DNA of 64,000 nucleotides from Rhyacophila brunnea (lineage: Eukaryota; Arthropoda; Insecta; Trichoptera; Rhyacophilidae). The notes beneath the pieces were generated by a model. That model was not told the origin of the DNA. It saw only the letters and a list, made by a program, of their open reading frames with translations, and did not search any database. The DNA lies in NCBI GenBank assembly GCA_022495005.1, contig JAGYXB010000056.1, forward strand, positions 1-64,000, in the 5' to 3' direction. Positions 33,945 through 44,352 of this stretch are shown here, one piece after another (the first letter of the stretch is position 1; each line of letters starts with the position of its first letter). A program made the translations under genes and the position numbers.

Positions 33945-34070
33945 CCTTCCAAACCAACCCGCCCCGCACCACACTCGGTCTTAATCGAGCGTATCACGAT
34001 TCACGAAGCCCTACGTTTGGATGTGAAACATCAGCAGTTGTTTACGCCTGGTAATGTCTCAGGTACTGAA
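33945..34070 (-). repeat. Repeat R3, copy 2
   Basis: AACCCGCCCCGCACCACACT and CGGTCTTAATCGAGCGTATC are the reverse complement of the 29.4 kb copy, ending in TTTACGCCTGGTAATGTCT. Confidence 0.75.
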
Positions 34071-34194
34071 AGACGTAATTTATAAAAAGTGCCACGGGAG
34101 AGAAACGCACGGAGACTTAACAGAAATAAATGAATTTAATGATATATAAGATACAAAAAACAAAGCTAAAACAATACAGATAAACAAAACTATG

Positions 34195-34500
34195 TGAAGA
34201 GATATACCGTCCGCAATAAGACGCCGCAAATTATGTAAATGCAATATTATTGGCCTTTGTGGCGACCTGGTCGGACGGCCCGATGGGCCCAACAGCTGGT
34301 TGGATCGACTTAAGCATCTCTTACCTCTCGCAACACATCCTCGAACATTCCCAGAGGACGTGGTTTGCATCCTGTAGTTCTCCTCCACGTGGACATGTTG
34401 GCCGGGTAACAAGTCCAAGCTCATAGAGCTTGGCAGCCAATCCACCATGGTCTATCAAAAACTGACTGGTGTATTGGTCAGGAATCAATTTGATAATCTC
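34195..34500 (-). pseudogene. R1/Jockey-like LINE C-terminal relic
   Basis: Minus-strand frame: IIKLIPDQYTSQFLIDHGGL, AAKLYELGLVTRPTCPRGGE, LQDANHVLWECSRM, stop, then EMLKSIQPAVGPIGPSDQVA and another stop. The TSQFLxxHGxLxxxLxxxGLxxxPxCxxG...DxxHVLxECxR layout, with its C..H..C residues, is the terminal region of insect non-LTR retrotransposon ORF2 proteins. Two stops and no polymerase domain. The overlapping 122-codon minus ORF (34080-34448) is out of frame with this homology and is a shadow. Confidence 0.8.
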
Positions 34501-34559
34501 TAATCACAATTGTATATTTGGAGAGAACAAAAATATGTGTGCCCGCCCTTGGGGCAAAT

Positions 34560-35745
34560 AAATAAATAAACATTGTAAAAAAATACCTACAATTTTTTTT
34601 ATATTGTATGTTAATGTTTTTTTTATATTCTGCCATGGATATAAAACATGTGAAAATGTACTCGTAATATAAAAAAGAGTGGTAGGTACCTACCTAATAT
34701 TCTCTGGTTTTTTTACTGTTTCATCGGAAGCAGCGACTCGTGGTGTTGTGAAACTTTGTTTTAATTTTATAAAAGCGGCCAAATTTGTACGATATGGATT
34801 GTCCAAACTATTTTATAGCAATGTGTGGACGACCGCTAAGGCACGTGCACAAAAAAAATGGTTGTGCACGTGCATTTGTGTAAGACTAGGCTATAAGCTT
34901 ACCCAATGGTTTTATCCGCGTCGGAATACAAAACCACATAGACAGTTGTATCTGGACATATTAAAATGTTCGTTGGCAATCTTGAAAGAACTTTCATTGT
35001 TCAGCGAACCAATATATCTTGGTCTGGACATAAGGAATGCCAAGGGAATATAACTTTTCTGTGGGAATGCCAAAAACTATGGTAAAAATTTCCACCGGCG
35101 GCCTTTACCTTATCGTGTGGATGGATGTCGACGTCTTGGACAATTAATTATGCCACTTATGGCGGTTGCGTCGCTCTCTAGATTCTCAACACTTCACCGT
35201 AGGTATTTCATGAATATTTTTTATCACTGAAAAAAATATCAGGTAAAAAAAACACCTCTGAAATTTTTTAATAATATATAATATAATAGACACAATGATT
35301 TTAAAAATATCAACATTTTAGGAAATATTGATAATATACCTATATCGTCACCTCAATACTACAACTACATAACTCTGATTTGGTCATTGTTGGGAAAATT
35401 TAATTTAAACTTTACTTGATTAACATAATATATCTAGGTTATAATTATTTAAAATAAAAATGGAAAATAGTGCTTGTCTAATTGGTAACAATTAAATAAT
35501 GTTCAATTGTATGAAAAAATATTGTAGATACACATATAATTTTATTTATTTAATGCATTCATGGTTTTAAAGTCATCTAATATTTTCAAACACAAAATTA
35601 ATACTGTTCCAATTAACTTCTGACTTACCTTGTTATACCATTTTGTAGAGAAGGAAATAATGTAGAATTATATTCAATAACTATCTCAAAAACAGTGAAA
35701 ATCAAGTTGTTTAGTTGTAGTATTGAGGTGACGACGTATATTCGG
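34560..35745. other. No confident gene; one 124-codon ORF and a hairpin
   Basis: The plus ORF at 34679-35053 (starting MVGTYLIFSGFFTVSSEAAT) has no recognisable domain, an average composition and no repeat match, so it may be chance or an unrecognised relic. A 12-bp-arm hairpin, GCACGTGCACAA / TTGTGCACGTGC, lies within it at about 34842-34874. Confidence 0.35.
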
Positions 35746-35747
35746 GA

Positions 35748-36230
35748 GGACACAACATTCGATTGATCTTTCAACAATAATTTATTGTGAATTGGGCATA
35801 ACTTTATTAGTACCTATTAATTTCTAAGATTTCCTTTTTTCCGTTATTATATCCGACATAATAATCGGAATATAGACTTATTGATTAAAGATAACTACAC
35901 AGATTGTACCTACGTTATAAATCTTTATTTTTTTTATATTTTTTCTGTAAGAATTGATACAGTTCCGTTATTTGCTCGAATGTTCATTAAGTTGTAATAC
36001 GAGTAATATATTTTATTGTAAATTTATAAATTGATTATTAGCCTAAATATTATCATGGTATTAAAATTGATTATTTAATAAGTAACTGTCTTCTGATATA
36101 CCAAACGGGTTTGTGATTAAGTGGTAATTTCTTTATAATGTTCTTGTATTATTTGTTATTTTATGTTAATTAGTAATTAAGATTTTTGGTTTTAGATTCA
36201 GTATGAAATATTAATATTCAATCTATTCAT
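35748..36230 (+). repeat. Dispersed repeat R4, uninterrupted copy
   Basis: Matches 42009-42317 plus 42753-42876. Landmarks: CGATTGATCTTTCAACAATA, GTACCTATTAATTTCTAAGA, GATTATTAGCCTAAATATTA, ATACCAAACGGGTTTGTGAT and TTTCTTTATAATGTTCTTGT. The copy at 42 kb is interrupted by a TIR element exactly where this one reads CTGTCTTCTGATATACC (about 36087-36103). Confidence 0.85.
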
Positions 36231-36599
36231 ATAATTACCTAAATGTGATTGTAAAGATAATCTATTTAAATGTATTTGTGAATGTTTTTGTCGCTTTTTA
36301 AATTTGTTTCGTATAAATCTCTGTTTGTTGTACATAATAATATGTACAACGACATATTCTTTTAATTTAAAATGTCTCTTTGAGGCAGACGAAACCGGTC
36401 CAGTTATATTTAATAAAAGTAGAATCAGTACGATAAGATTTGCGTTTTATCATTTACCATCATGAATTGACAGTTAATACAATAAAAGAATAAACATTTA
36501 TTTTTTAAGTATAACTACAAATTTTTGATTTTGCACTTATTTTATTTTAAAAAGTTGACTTTATTGTTTCACTATTGATTTTAACCATGATATTATATA

Positions 36600-37170
36600 T
36601 ATCAGTAAACTCCCGATTACATGTATTCCGGATGCCGCCAAAGAGTGCGGCACTTCGTACCCTTGTGGCACAGCCTCAAGGGTTCCGTCGACGTGGCCGG
36701 CCCTCCCTCACCCTGCAGCGATGCTACAAAAGCGACCTACGTGCTGCAGGTCTGACATGGCGGGAGGCACAGGAGTTGGCGATGGACCGAGGGAAGTGGC
36801 GCCAACTTGTGCTTGCCCTATGCCCCAATGTTGGGACGTGACAGGGTGAAAGAAGAAGAAGAAGAAACTCCCGATTATCCGTGTGCGGATTATCCGTGCA
36901 CAATACGGTGTACCTATACAATGATATGGCTGCTCTTAGGATAATTCGAACTGATATTAGAAAATCATTAAAAGATTCCTGCAAACAAACCAAAACCACA
37001 GATTTTCTTAATAAATAATGAGTATAAAACATGTTAAAATAATAATTGTCTGCTTTAGAAATGTATAATAAATGTAGTACATTAAAAAGAAAACACCATA
37101 GTTCGGACTATCCGTGTTTTTCGTATATCCGTGCCGCCTCTTCCCACCATTAAGCCTGGTTAATCAGGAT
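36600..37170 (+). mobile_element. Possible pogo/Tigger-like relic hosting a LINE insertion
   Basis: CAGTAAACTCCCGATTA (36604) resumes after the LINE insertion as CCCGATTATCCGTGTGCGGA. ATTATCCGTG / TATCCGTG words recur at about 36894 and 37115-37130 (GGACTATCCGTG, TATATCCGTGCCGCCTCTTCC). Repeated ATTATCCG and CAGT ends resemble Tigger/pogo inverted repeats, but a matching right end was not found. Low-confidence class call. Confidence 0.4.
36621..36864 (+). pseudogene. Short LINE 3'-end insertion with target duplications
   Basis: Flanked by a 13-bp direct repeat AAACTCCCGATTA (36607-36619 and 36865-36877). It encodes FRMPPKSAALRTLVAQPQGF, then RRRGRPSLTLQRCYKSDLRA and AQELAMDRGKWRQLVLALCP before a TGA, then a (GAA)n tail. 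RGRPxxTxxxxxxxDLxxAGLTxxEAxxLAxDRxxWRxLVxALCP is the terminal motif of an insect LINE ORF. With duplications and a simple-repeat tail this is a complete retrotransposition event that reverse-transcribed only about 245 bp. The antisense ORF 36724-37032 is a shadow. Confidence 0.9.
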
Positions 37171-37300
37171 ATTTCGAACTATAATCTTATTATATTATAT
37201 AACGAAATAAATTTAATTAGTATTTACATCGTCGTGGATGGACAACGTCTATTAATTGCACTGATTATTCGGCGACGTGTGTTTTAATCTATCACCCGAT

Positions 37301-37673
37301 CATGGCTCCCACAAGGGGGGGGGGGGGGAAAGGGCTCTAGCCTGGGGGCTCTGGGGGGGCCGCGTGGCGCGTCATCTTATAAGTGAGATAAACACGCGCT
37401 ATTTTACTTAAAGACTATATTCGATAACATTTTTCAATATGTGATGCAAATTTTGATTATTGTGTGTTGATATTCGAAAACTTCATAACTCAAGTGAATT
37501 TATTGAAAAATACATATAATCGCTAAAAATACACTGAATGCCCTTAATTTTTACTGGAACACCATTTGAAAAAGTTTCTGTAAAGCGTCACACTGCTTTG
37601 AACCCTAGCAATATATAGGGGGGGCCGACAAAGATCTTGGCCTCGGGGCCCGCTTCAGGATGTGGGGGCCATG
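37301..37673 (+). mobile_element. Family B hAT-like MITE, copy 3
   Basis: A 373-bp element with an exact 8-bp duplication CACCCGAT (37293-37300, 37674-37681). Starts CATGGCTCCCACAAGG followed by a run of about 14 G, and ends in GCTTCAGGATGTGGGGGCCATG. It lacks the foldback of copy 1. Non-coding. Confidence 0.95.
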
Positions 37674-37681
37674 CACCCGAT

Positions 37682-38160
37682 AGATGTTAATATAGTTTCG
37701 AGGTCCTCCCTGCAATCTTCTGACGAATCGATTGCGTCATTTGCGTTAAAGAAAGTCACCGTTAGTATCTACTGAAAAATGCAAATTTGATGCAAAGCGT
37801 GCATCCACTGTAAACTTAATATTAAAATACCTATCCAACTATGGAGCAAGTTTTCTTGAACTCGCAAAGCATTTCACTCGTGTAGTGAAAATTGCAAGCG
37901 TGAAATATTTTATGATTTACATATCGTTAGCGGGATAACAGCATCACGTCGGGAAAATTTGTCAAATTTCCACGGGATACGCAGCACGTGAACCACTTTT
38001 GCCCCAAGGCGGCTTATGTACCAGTTTATCACCTCTACTAAGGATTTTCCATATTATCTAATATTTTAGGCTTATTAATAGGTGAGACATGTTTAATATC
38101 TGATTTAGCTAGAGCGAATTTAATGTGTTTCATTTTGCTACCTACTTTACGACGTTTTTC
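37682..38160. other. No gene seen
   Basis: No recognisable structure. Confidence 0.5.
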
Positions 38161-38161
38161 T

Positions 38162-38632
38162 TAGCTCGTATTCTTCGTTCTTTGTCCGGTACAAATCTTG
38201 CAATCGATTTTTAACTGACTTCCCGACTAGCTAGATATTTGAAACTTTTAGAATATATCAGAACACGATGCCAATGCATTCTTTTAATACTTTTAGCCAT
38301 CTTTAAGTAGAATTGAATTCATTTTCAGTTAATTCTCTTTTGTATGAAAAGTTATTTCGGAAGAAATCTGTAATCGAATACACTATTATTGGTTGCTAAG
38401 GGGGTGGTCGTAACAACTAAATTATTAATATATACGTGCGTTACTATGGAAATCAAAATGACATTTCAGTATTTTATATTTGTTTGTGTGTTGCAAAATA
38501 GCAAAAAAATGATTTGTTGACAATTGCCTTATTTGTTCTAAATTATTAATACATAGAATTATCAAGTTATGTGATTCAACAGAAAATTTAAAAACGTGGT
38601 ATATAAAAAGTTCTTTTTATCTTGTAATTATT
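38162..38632 (-). repeat. Dispersed repeat R1, copy 2
   Basis: Reverse-complement match to 155-562: TCCGGTACAAATCTTGCAAT, GACTAGCTAG, TACTTTTAGCCATCTTTAAG, TTATTAATATATACGTGCGT. A stretch near 38485-38560 differs from the other copies. It shares ATTTCGGAAGAAATC...TTGGTTGCTAA with the 63.9 kb copy. Confidence 0.82.
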
Positions 38633-38884
38633 TAAGTTGAAACCCCCCTGTGCCTAAAATAAAAAAGTGTTCAATCAGTGTAAGTCATAAAGGTATTAAA
38701 TAAAAAGAGGGGCAAGCAATCGGCTTACTCATACAACTGAATGAAGCAGGCCAACAATAGCCGACAACTTACGAGAAATAGCGACGCAATAAGTAAAATT
38801 CACGGCATCAAGGAGGATTTACTTTGGTCATTATAATGTACCCATATAATATAATGTTAACGTGGAAATTTTGCCGCAACTTGA

Positions 38885-38945
38885 TTACCAGCCCGCCTCA
38901 CCATACTTTTTCGCCATACCAGCCTGCTTCACCATACTTTCACAT
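38885..38945 (+). repeat. Two-unit ~30-bp tandem repeat
   Basis: CCAGCCCGCCTCACCATACT recurs as CCAGCCTGCTTCACCATACT, separated by TTTTCGCCATA. Confidence 0.75.
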
Positions 38946-38969
38946 AACCTGCCGCCCCTAGGTGTCAGT

Positions 38970-39035
38970 ATACCAGTGGCGAAAAGTGGAGGTAGGGTGT
39001 TGTGGAGATCAAACCTAAATAGTAGGTATACACTA
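38970..39035 (+). repeat. Solo left end of family D
   Basis: CAGTGGCGAAAAGTGGAGGT and GTTGTGGAGATCAAACC resemble the start of family D at 19965 (CAGTGATGAAGGGCGAC...GGCTGTGGAGATCTGAG). No right end found nearby. Confidence 0.5.
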
Positions 39036-39207
39036 TACTTAATCATACTTTTTTATTTTCAATGAACTCAGGAATTACAAATTGCAGATAGTGATAGATA
39101 GTTTTTTGTAAAAAATCAATAAAGCCCTGCCTAGTGTATATTGCAAACTTACAAAAAACTTCGCCTTGAACTGTAATCGTGCAAATTGTCAATACTATAC
39201 GACCATC

Positions 39208-39285
39208 TGTTTCTGGTACAACAGCTCAAGGTGAACTGTGATATGGCAAACTGCATACGTACAATTTTCCGGATACAACTATTTA
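39208..39285 (+). repeat. Repeat family F, copy 4
   Basis: CTGTTTCTGGTACAACAGCT, GGTGAACTGTGATATGGCAA and CATACGTACAATTTTCCGGA match 14638 and 28977. It is preceded by CTATACGACCAT, the arm sequence also seen at 5785. Confidence 0.75.
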
Positions 39286-39381
39286 CTAATGTAATAATAA
39301 CATAATTTACTAACATCTATAGTGATCATACTACACTCGAGGCCCACTATAATCAAGCTGCGGCACAAAACTGTGAATTTA

Positions 39382-39994
39382 GAGCAGAATGCAGAAACAT
39401 TAATAAAATTTCCTTAGCAGAAAACACTATGCAGAAACATTGTCCTTAGTTAAGATCATTTCTATTGAAAATAATACAATATTTAAAAATTCTCTTTCCT
39501 ATAGTTTAGGTAAATTATTTTATAATTGTTAAACGATCACAAAACTATGACAACTGCATTTTACAAATGCAATAACTTTAAATACATATTAATATTTAAT
39601 TATAATACTCATATGTTTCCGGTATAAGTCATTATACGTGATTCCACAGGCACCGCAAGATATTTTTTAACATGGTAACACTAGCGTCAAGTGTCATTCT
39701 TCACCTGGCATTTTGTATTTCTGAGGGCTGGCGTATAAAAGTAAAATAATATTCTGCTAGTACATTCCAAACGAATTAACACTATCAATATCCATATTGA
39801 GATACATTGTTAAATGAATTTGAGTGTATGGACTGTTTTATAGACATGCGAATTTATTTTGACAGCAGCTGTCAGTGGTAGATGGTAATACAGAAGGGAG
39901 CGTGTTAACTCTATACTCAGGATTGTCTATAGTTAAGTCTTGCTTTTCGGCGACTTATCCTTAGGATCGAAATCTTAGATTATGCATGCCGCTC
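39382..39994. mobile_element. PIF/Harbinger-like MITE H1, copy 2
   Basis: A 613-bp relative of 958-1613, collinear nearly throughout, with GAGCAGAATGCA at the left and the complement of GAGCGGCATGCA at the right. TTA on both sides (39379-39381, 39995-39997). It lacks a roughly 35-bp segment found at about 1490-1525 in copy 1. Confidence 0.9.
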
Positions 39995-40095
39995 TTAGAT
40001 CATAGTGCTAGAATTATTTGTCATACTTCGAACGTAAAAGAGTAAGTTCACTATGAAATAAATTCTCCATTCTTTTCTTTCTTTTAACCATGTCA

Positions 40096-40300
40096 GATCC
40101 TACAAGATGATCATAATACGGGCCTTCACAGAGTGAAGGTTTGTATTAACAGATTTCTCTTTTTACGAGAAATTAATGTTAGCCACTTGCTCAACCTATT
40201 AGGTCCATACTCTGACTTACAACACAAATTGAAAAACCATACGTATGTGTATTTGCCAGACCCAGGATTTGAACCTGGGACCCACAACATTATAATATAT
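40096..40300 (-). repeat. tRNA-derived SINE S1, copy 2
   Basis: Reverse-complement copy: GTTAGCCACTTGCTCAACCT, CAATTTG-type body AACACAAATTGAAAAACCAT and B box complement GGATTTGAACC (one change from GGATTCGAACC). The CG of the B box has become TG, as expected for methylation-linked decay. Confidence 0.85.
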
Positions 40301-40389
40301 TATACATTGATTATTTTGAACGAAATATACAATCGAAAATCTTCATTAATTACTGTGAACAGGTGTAATCAATAACTAGTACTACCAAG

Positions 40390-40975
40390 GCTGCTCTCGT
40401 GGCGCAGTGCGTAAGTCGCTGGTCTTCTATCCGGGAGCTCTGGGTTCGTCCCGGTGAGCACACATATTTATGCAGGGGCGGCTCTACATTAAGGGTTCGT
40501 AGGGACCATCCCCACATCGATATGTCAAAAATACAAGTTCGATCTTTTTATCACTGTCACAATATACATACTTATTTACATGATTAAATTAACTATTTAA
40601 CGCGATTTAGCGAATCAAATGACCCCACGGTGAGTAAAAACGCTCGCTGTACGTCGTTGTTCGAAACTGATAATGGTAAATCTATAATAATTATTAATAG
40701 GTATTAATTAAGTTAATATTTTTAAGCACGCTTTTTCGTTGTGATTAAGTGACGACTAATCGTCATAGTCAGATAATCATATTATTTATATATAATATGA
40801 GAAAGTAGGTAGGTATATATGTATATATAATAACTAATGGCTAAACCCCACCACCTAGAAAGTCGTCGAGCCGCCACTGTATTTATGTGATTTTCTCAAA
40901 GCCAGGGTGTTTGTGATTGTTCAAATTACTAACAACCACCTTGTACTAAAAAGCAACGACATGGTTATTAATAAT
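40390..40975 (+). repeat. tRNA-derived SINE S2, copy 1, split by a hAT MITE
   Basis: Head CTCTCGTGGCGCAGTGCGTA (A box TGGCGCAGTGCG) and B-box-like GGGTTCGTCCC. The body resumes at 40888 as TGATTTTCTCAAAGCCAGGG, CAAATTACTAACAACCACCT and AAAAAGCAACGACATGG. The copy at 57893-58037 is continuous across the insertion point. Confidence 0.88.
40473..40879. mobile_element. hAT-like MITE nested in SINE S2
   Basis: A 407-bp element with an exact 8-bp duplication TATTTATG (40465-40472, 40880-40887). Ends CAGGGGCGGCT and (complement) CAGTGGCGGCTCGACGACTT. Non-coding interior. Confidence 0.95.
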
Positions 40976-40979
40976 AAAC

Positions 40980-41814
40980 TAGTACCTACCGCCATCGTAA
41001 CTTGCAGGTTCAGTGCCGCGCCTGACTATAGAAGGTCTTGTATTATAGTTATGCTATAGTGTTGATTTATCGTTGCTTCAATAGGAATATAGCTAACTAG
41101 TTGATAAAATCAAATAAACAAAATGACACCGAAACTAAAGCTGAAACTGAAAAAAAATATAAACAATAATTAATTCTGTATAAATCCAGTTAAATTTCGT
41201 TTCATTATGATACGATATGACAATTGTATCAGTAAGTGAAATCTCTTAATAAACATTGTATTGAGAAGGCAATTTAAAATCGCTATCTCCGAAATTGGAC
41301 CTCCCAAAGAGAATTTAGTCGGTTGAAATTCATTAACGAATTTTGTTTGAATTTGCGACCTCGAGCAGACGGTTTAATTTTAGAATTCCTGTGATATATA
41401 CATATATCTCCTCTTATAACATATAAATATCAAAATTAGATAATATAATTTATTATAATTATTAAAAATATATATAATCTATTGTATCCATAGTTTAGAA
41501 TTGGATAATAGGATACAATATGCTTCGTATGGATTCATATTTGAAGAGTTTAACAAGATTCATTATGTGGATAAAACTCAACGGAAAAAACTCCAGACTC
41601 GTTAGTTGGGTATTGCGATTGTGATCCTGCAAATACAACGGTTCGGTTGCATCTAGATAAAAGGGACATTTCCTTTTTCTGGACATTTCATAGTATTGAG
41701 TGGGTGGGTATCTGATGTGAGATTTCTGACTAAAAATAATATTGTATATGTTATAATAATAAGTTTTTTTTCAAATGTAAGTTATATGGGTCAATATTGA
41801 AATTTCTCTTTAAT
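40980..41814. other. No gene seen
   Basis: AT-rich. A 63-codon minus ORF at 41495-41686 has no domain. Confidence 0.5.
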
Positions 41815-42008
41815 ATCTATTTGTAATGATTTCACTGCTTCTTCTATTCATTAATATTAATTATTATAATATGTCCGATCCTAATAAGGCCATATTATGG
41901 GCATCCACAGAGTGGAGGTTTTGTATTGACAGATTTTTGTTTTTAGAAAAAAATGGATGTCAGCCACTTGATCAACCTATTAGGTCCATACTCTGACTCA
42001 TACCTACA
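41815..42008 (-). repeat. Direct duplicate unit 1 with SINE S1 3' part
   Basis: 194 bp containing flanking ATCTATTTGTAATGATTT and the 3' portion of an inverted SINE S1. The unit recurs at the same length at 42877-43070 with about four base differences. Here the SINE is cut off and continues into repeat R4. Confidence 0.93.
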
Positions 42009-42876
42009 TCGATTGATCTTTCAACAATAATTATTGTGAATTGGCCATAACTTTATAAGTACCTATTAATTTCTAAGACTTCCTTTTTATCCGTTATTCT
42101 ATCCGATGTAATAATTGGGATATTGAATTATTGACTAAACATAACTATGTAAATTGAAATCTTTATTTTTTATTTATGTACTTTTTTACTTTTTATTTGC
42201 TTGGCTGTCCATTAAGTTGAAATAATAATATATTTTATTGCAAATTTATAAATTGATTATTAGCCTAAATATTATCATGGTATTAAAAATTGATTATTCA
42301 ATAAGTAACTGTCTTTTCGTCGGTCCCTATTAAAAAAGTCGGATCTGCAAAATGCTATTTTTCAGTACGAGCAATCAAAGATGTTTCTTCAAATATCCTT
42401 TGTGACCTATTGCTTGCCATAATGAATAAAAATACGGGTTATAGAAACGTGTCTAAACGTTTATAAAAACATCCATATGTCCGGTGAACATAGCAGCAAC
42501 TGTCAGATCCGACGCACTTACTCACCCACGCCCAGCCAACAATGTCGGTTGGTAAGAACCGACATTGTTATTCGGACACTCTCGGTAGATCCGTCATTTT
42601 TAACTTGAGTATCTCGAAATTTTTCATTAAAAACAAAAAAAAACCGTGATTGTGGTAAGTATAAATGTTTAAAGTGTCTAAATAACTTTTACGTAATAAT
42701 CCGAAAATGACAAAATTTCAGATCCGACTTTTTTAATAGGGGCCGACGTTTTGATATACCAAACGGGTTTGCGATTAAGTGGTAATTTCTTTATAATGTT
42801 CTTGTATTTTTTTACGTTAATCATTAGGATTTTTGGTTTTAGATTCATATTAATCTATTCTTAATCCTTAATCCTA
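42009..42876 (+). repeat. Dispersed repeat R4, copy 2, interrupted
   Basis: 42009-42317 and 42753-42876 match 35748-36230. The 431-bp TIR element at 42318-42748 sits between. R4 divergence from its 36 kb relative is clearly higher than that between the two 194-bp units flanking it. Confidence 0.85.
42318..42748. mobile_element. TIR element with 30-bp inverted repeats, nested in R4
   Basis: CGTCGGTCCCTATTAAAAAA continuing GTCGGATCTG at the left matches the complement of the right end with one change. TTTT lies outside both ends (42314-42317, 42749-42752). The R4 paralogue reads CTGTCTTCTGATATACC across the site, consistent with a short target duplication. Inside is a perfect 13-bp-arm hairpin, AACAATGTCGGTT (42538-42550) and complement (42557-42569). 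Superfamily not assigned. Confidence 0.92.
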
Positions 42877-43135
42877 ATCTATTTGTAATGATTTAACTGC
42901 TTCTTCTATTCATTAATATTAATTATTATAATATGTCCGATCCTAATAAGGCCATATTATGGGCATCCACAGAGTGGAGGTATTGTATTGACAGATTTTT
43001 GTTTTTAGAAAAAAATGGATGTTAGCCACTTAATCAACCTATTAGGTCCATACTCTGACTCATACCTACACAAATTGAAAAACAATATGTGTACTTGCCA
43101 GACCCAGAATTCGAACCTGGGACCCACGACGTTTA
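42877..43135 (-). repeat. Direct duplicate unit 2 with SINE S1 to its B box
   Basis: The first 194 bp duplicate 41815-42008. The SINE then continues to ACACAAATTGAAAAACAATA and the B box complement GAATTCGAACC, so this copy keeps its tRNA-derived head region to about 43130. Confidence 0.92.
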
Positions 43136-43139
43136 ATAT

Positions 43140-44154
43140 CGAGTAATTTGAGTAAATTATACTGACATTAATAATTAGTTGTAGTAACTGTGTTTCCAGT
43201 TTACTTATTTGCATTGCATTCAGACTCATATATGTACAGCTACATCCCCCACACCAAAAATGAAAAAAAACAGAAATTATTTAACTAAATGGAATATTGT
43301 TTCTTATTAGATATTATTTGTCAGAACCTCATGACTGAGAATCCTGACCCCGATAATATGACTGTCGAATACTTTCTGAACGGGTTGGCCCCACTTCTAT
43401 TGACATTGTACGACACGCCATTGGCCACTGGAAGACCCGTGGCACTCATACATTAGTGTAACTTTACTAACTGGGACATCCAACGTTTACTTTATTATTC
43501 AAATGTGCAATAACTAAAAAACAAGTCAGTACGACGACACAAATGGACACTAACGATCCTAATAATCACGACACGCGCATTTGATAACTTGTGGATGCGG
43601 CAGCTCGCAATAACTGTCTGGATATGAGGAATGTATCTGGAAACTGTGACATTTCACGGTTGAAGCAGCGAGTGTAAATATGGAAGTTAGTGGCACCTGT
43701 TAATTTTTTTTAACCCCACCCCCTCCCGCCGCCTTAAAAACCAATAAAAAATATTATGGATATTTTTTCAAAATGGACCCCTCCAAATCACTTTTCCATG
43801 TGCGCGCCTGTATGTTATGTTCCTTCATTAAATTTGGAATATACAATTTTAATTTTTAAAAGAAATTTTAAGATTTTTACGATTATTGCTTTATATCTTC
43901 AACGAACAAAAGTCGTTTAACTTCCGACGTGCATACAATATTACCATCTTCGCAGTAAAATAGACTATTATCCACGAAATCTACTATCTTATTAAGTTGT
44001 ATTATCCTCTTTCCTCCCTTAATTTGGCGCCCTTAAACGTGCTACCATTAAGAAGTGCATGATCTCCTTTCTACCAACGGGATGTTAAACTTAATTCATC
44101 GTAACTCTATTTTTTACATTATTATAAAACTATTATAATTTTTTTTTCGACCAA
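43140..44154. other. No confident gene
   Basis: A plus-strand frame near 43310-43455 reads DIICQNLMTENPDPDNMTVE then YFLNGLAPLLLTLYDTPLAT and ends at a TAG. The composition looks protein-like, but no family is recognised and the run is under 50 codons, perhaps a relic of coding DNA. The rest is AT-rich. Confidence 0.35.
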
Positions 44155-44352
44155 GTCCACAGAGTGGAGGTTTGTATTGACAGATTTTGGCCGCGCGGCA
44201 TAAGCGTTGGACTATAAAGCCGTGGGTCCCAGGTTCGAATCCTGGGTCTGGCAAGTACACATATTGTTTTTCAATTTGTGTGTGTCAGGGTATGGACCTA
44301 ATAGGTTGAGCAAGTGGCTGACATCCATTTCTCGTAAAAAACAAAATCTATT
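44155..44352 (+). repeat. tRNA-derived SINE S1, copy 5, with inverted SINE piece at its 5' end
   Basis: 44189-44352 is a plus-strand S1 with the full head GGCCGCGCGGCATAAGCGTT and a perfect B box GGTTCGAATCC at 44232-44242. Immediately upstream, 44155-44188 (GTCCACAGAGTGGAGGTTTG, TATTGACAGATTTT) is the reverse complement of the SINE's own 3' region. The 3' end stops early in CGTAAAAAACAAAATCT. Confidence 0.9.
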
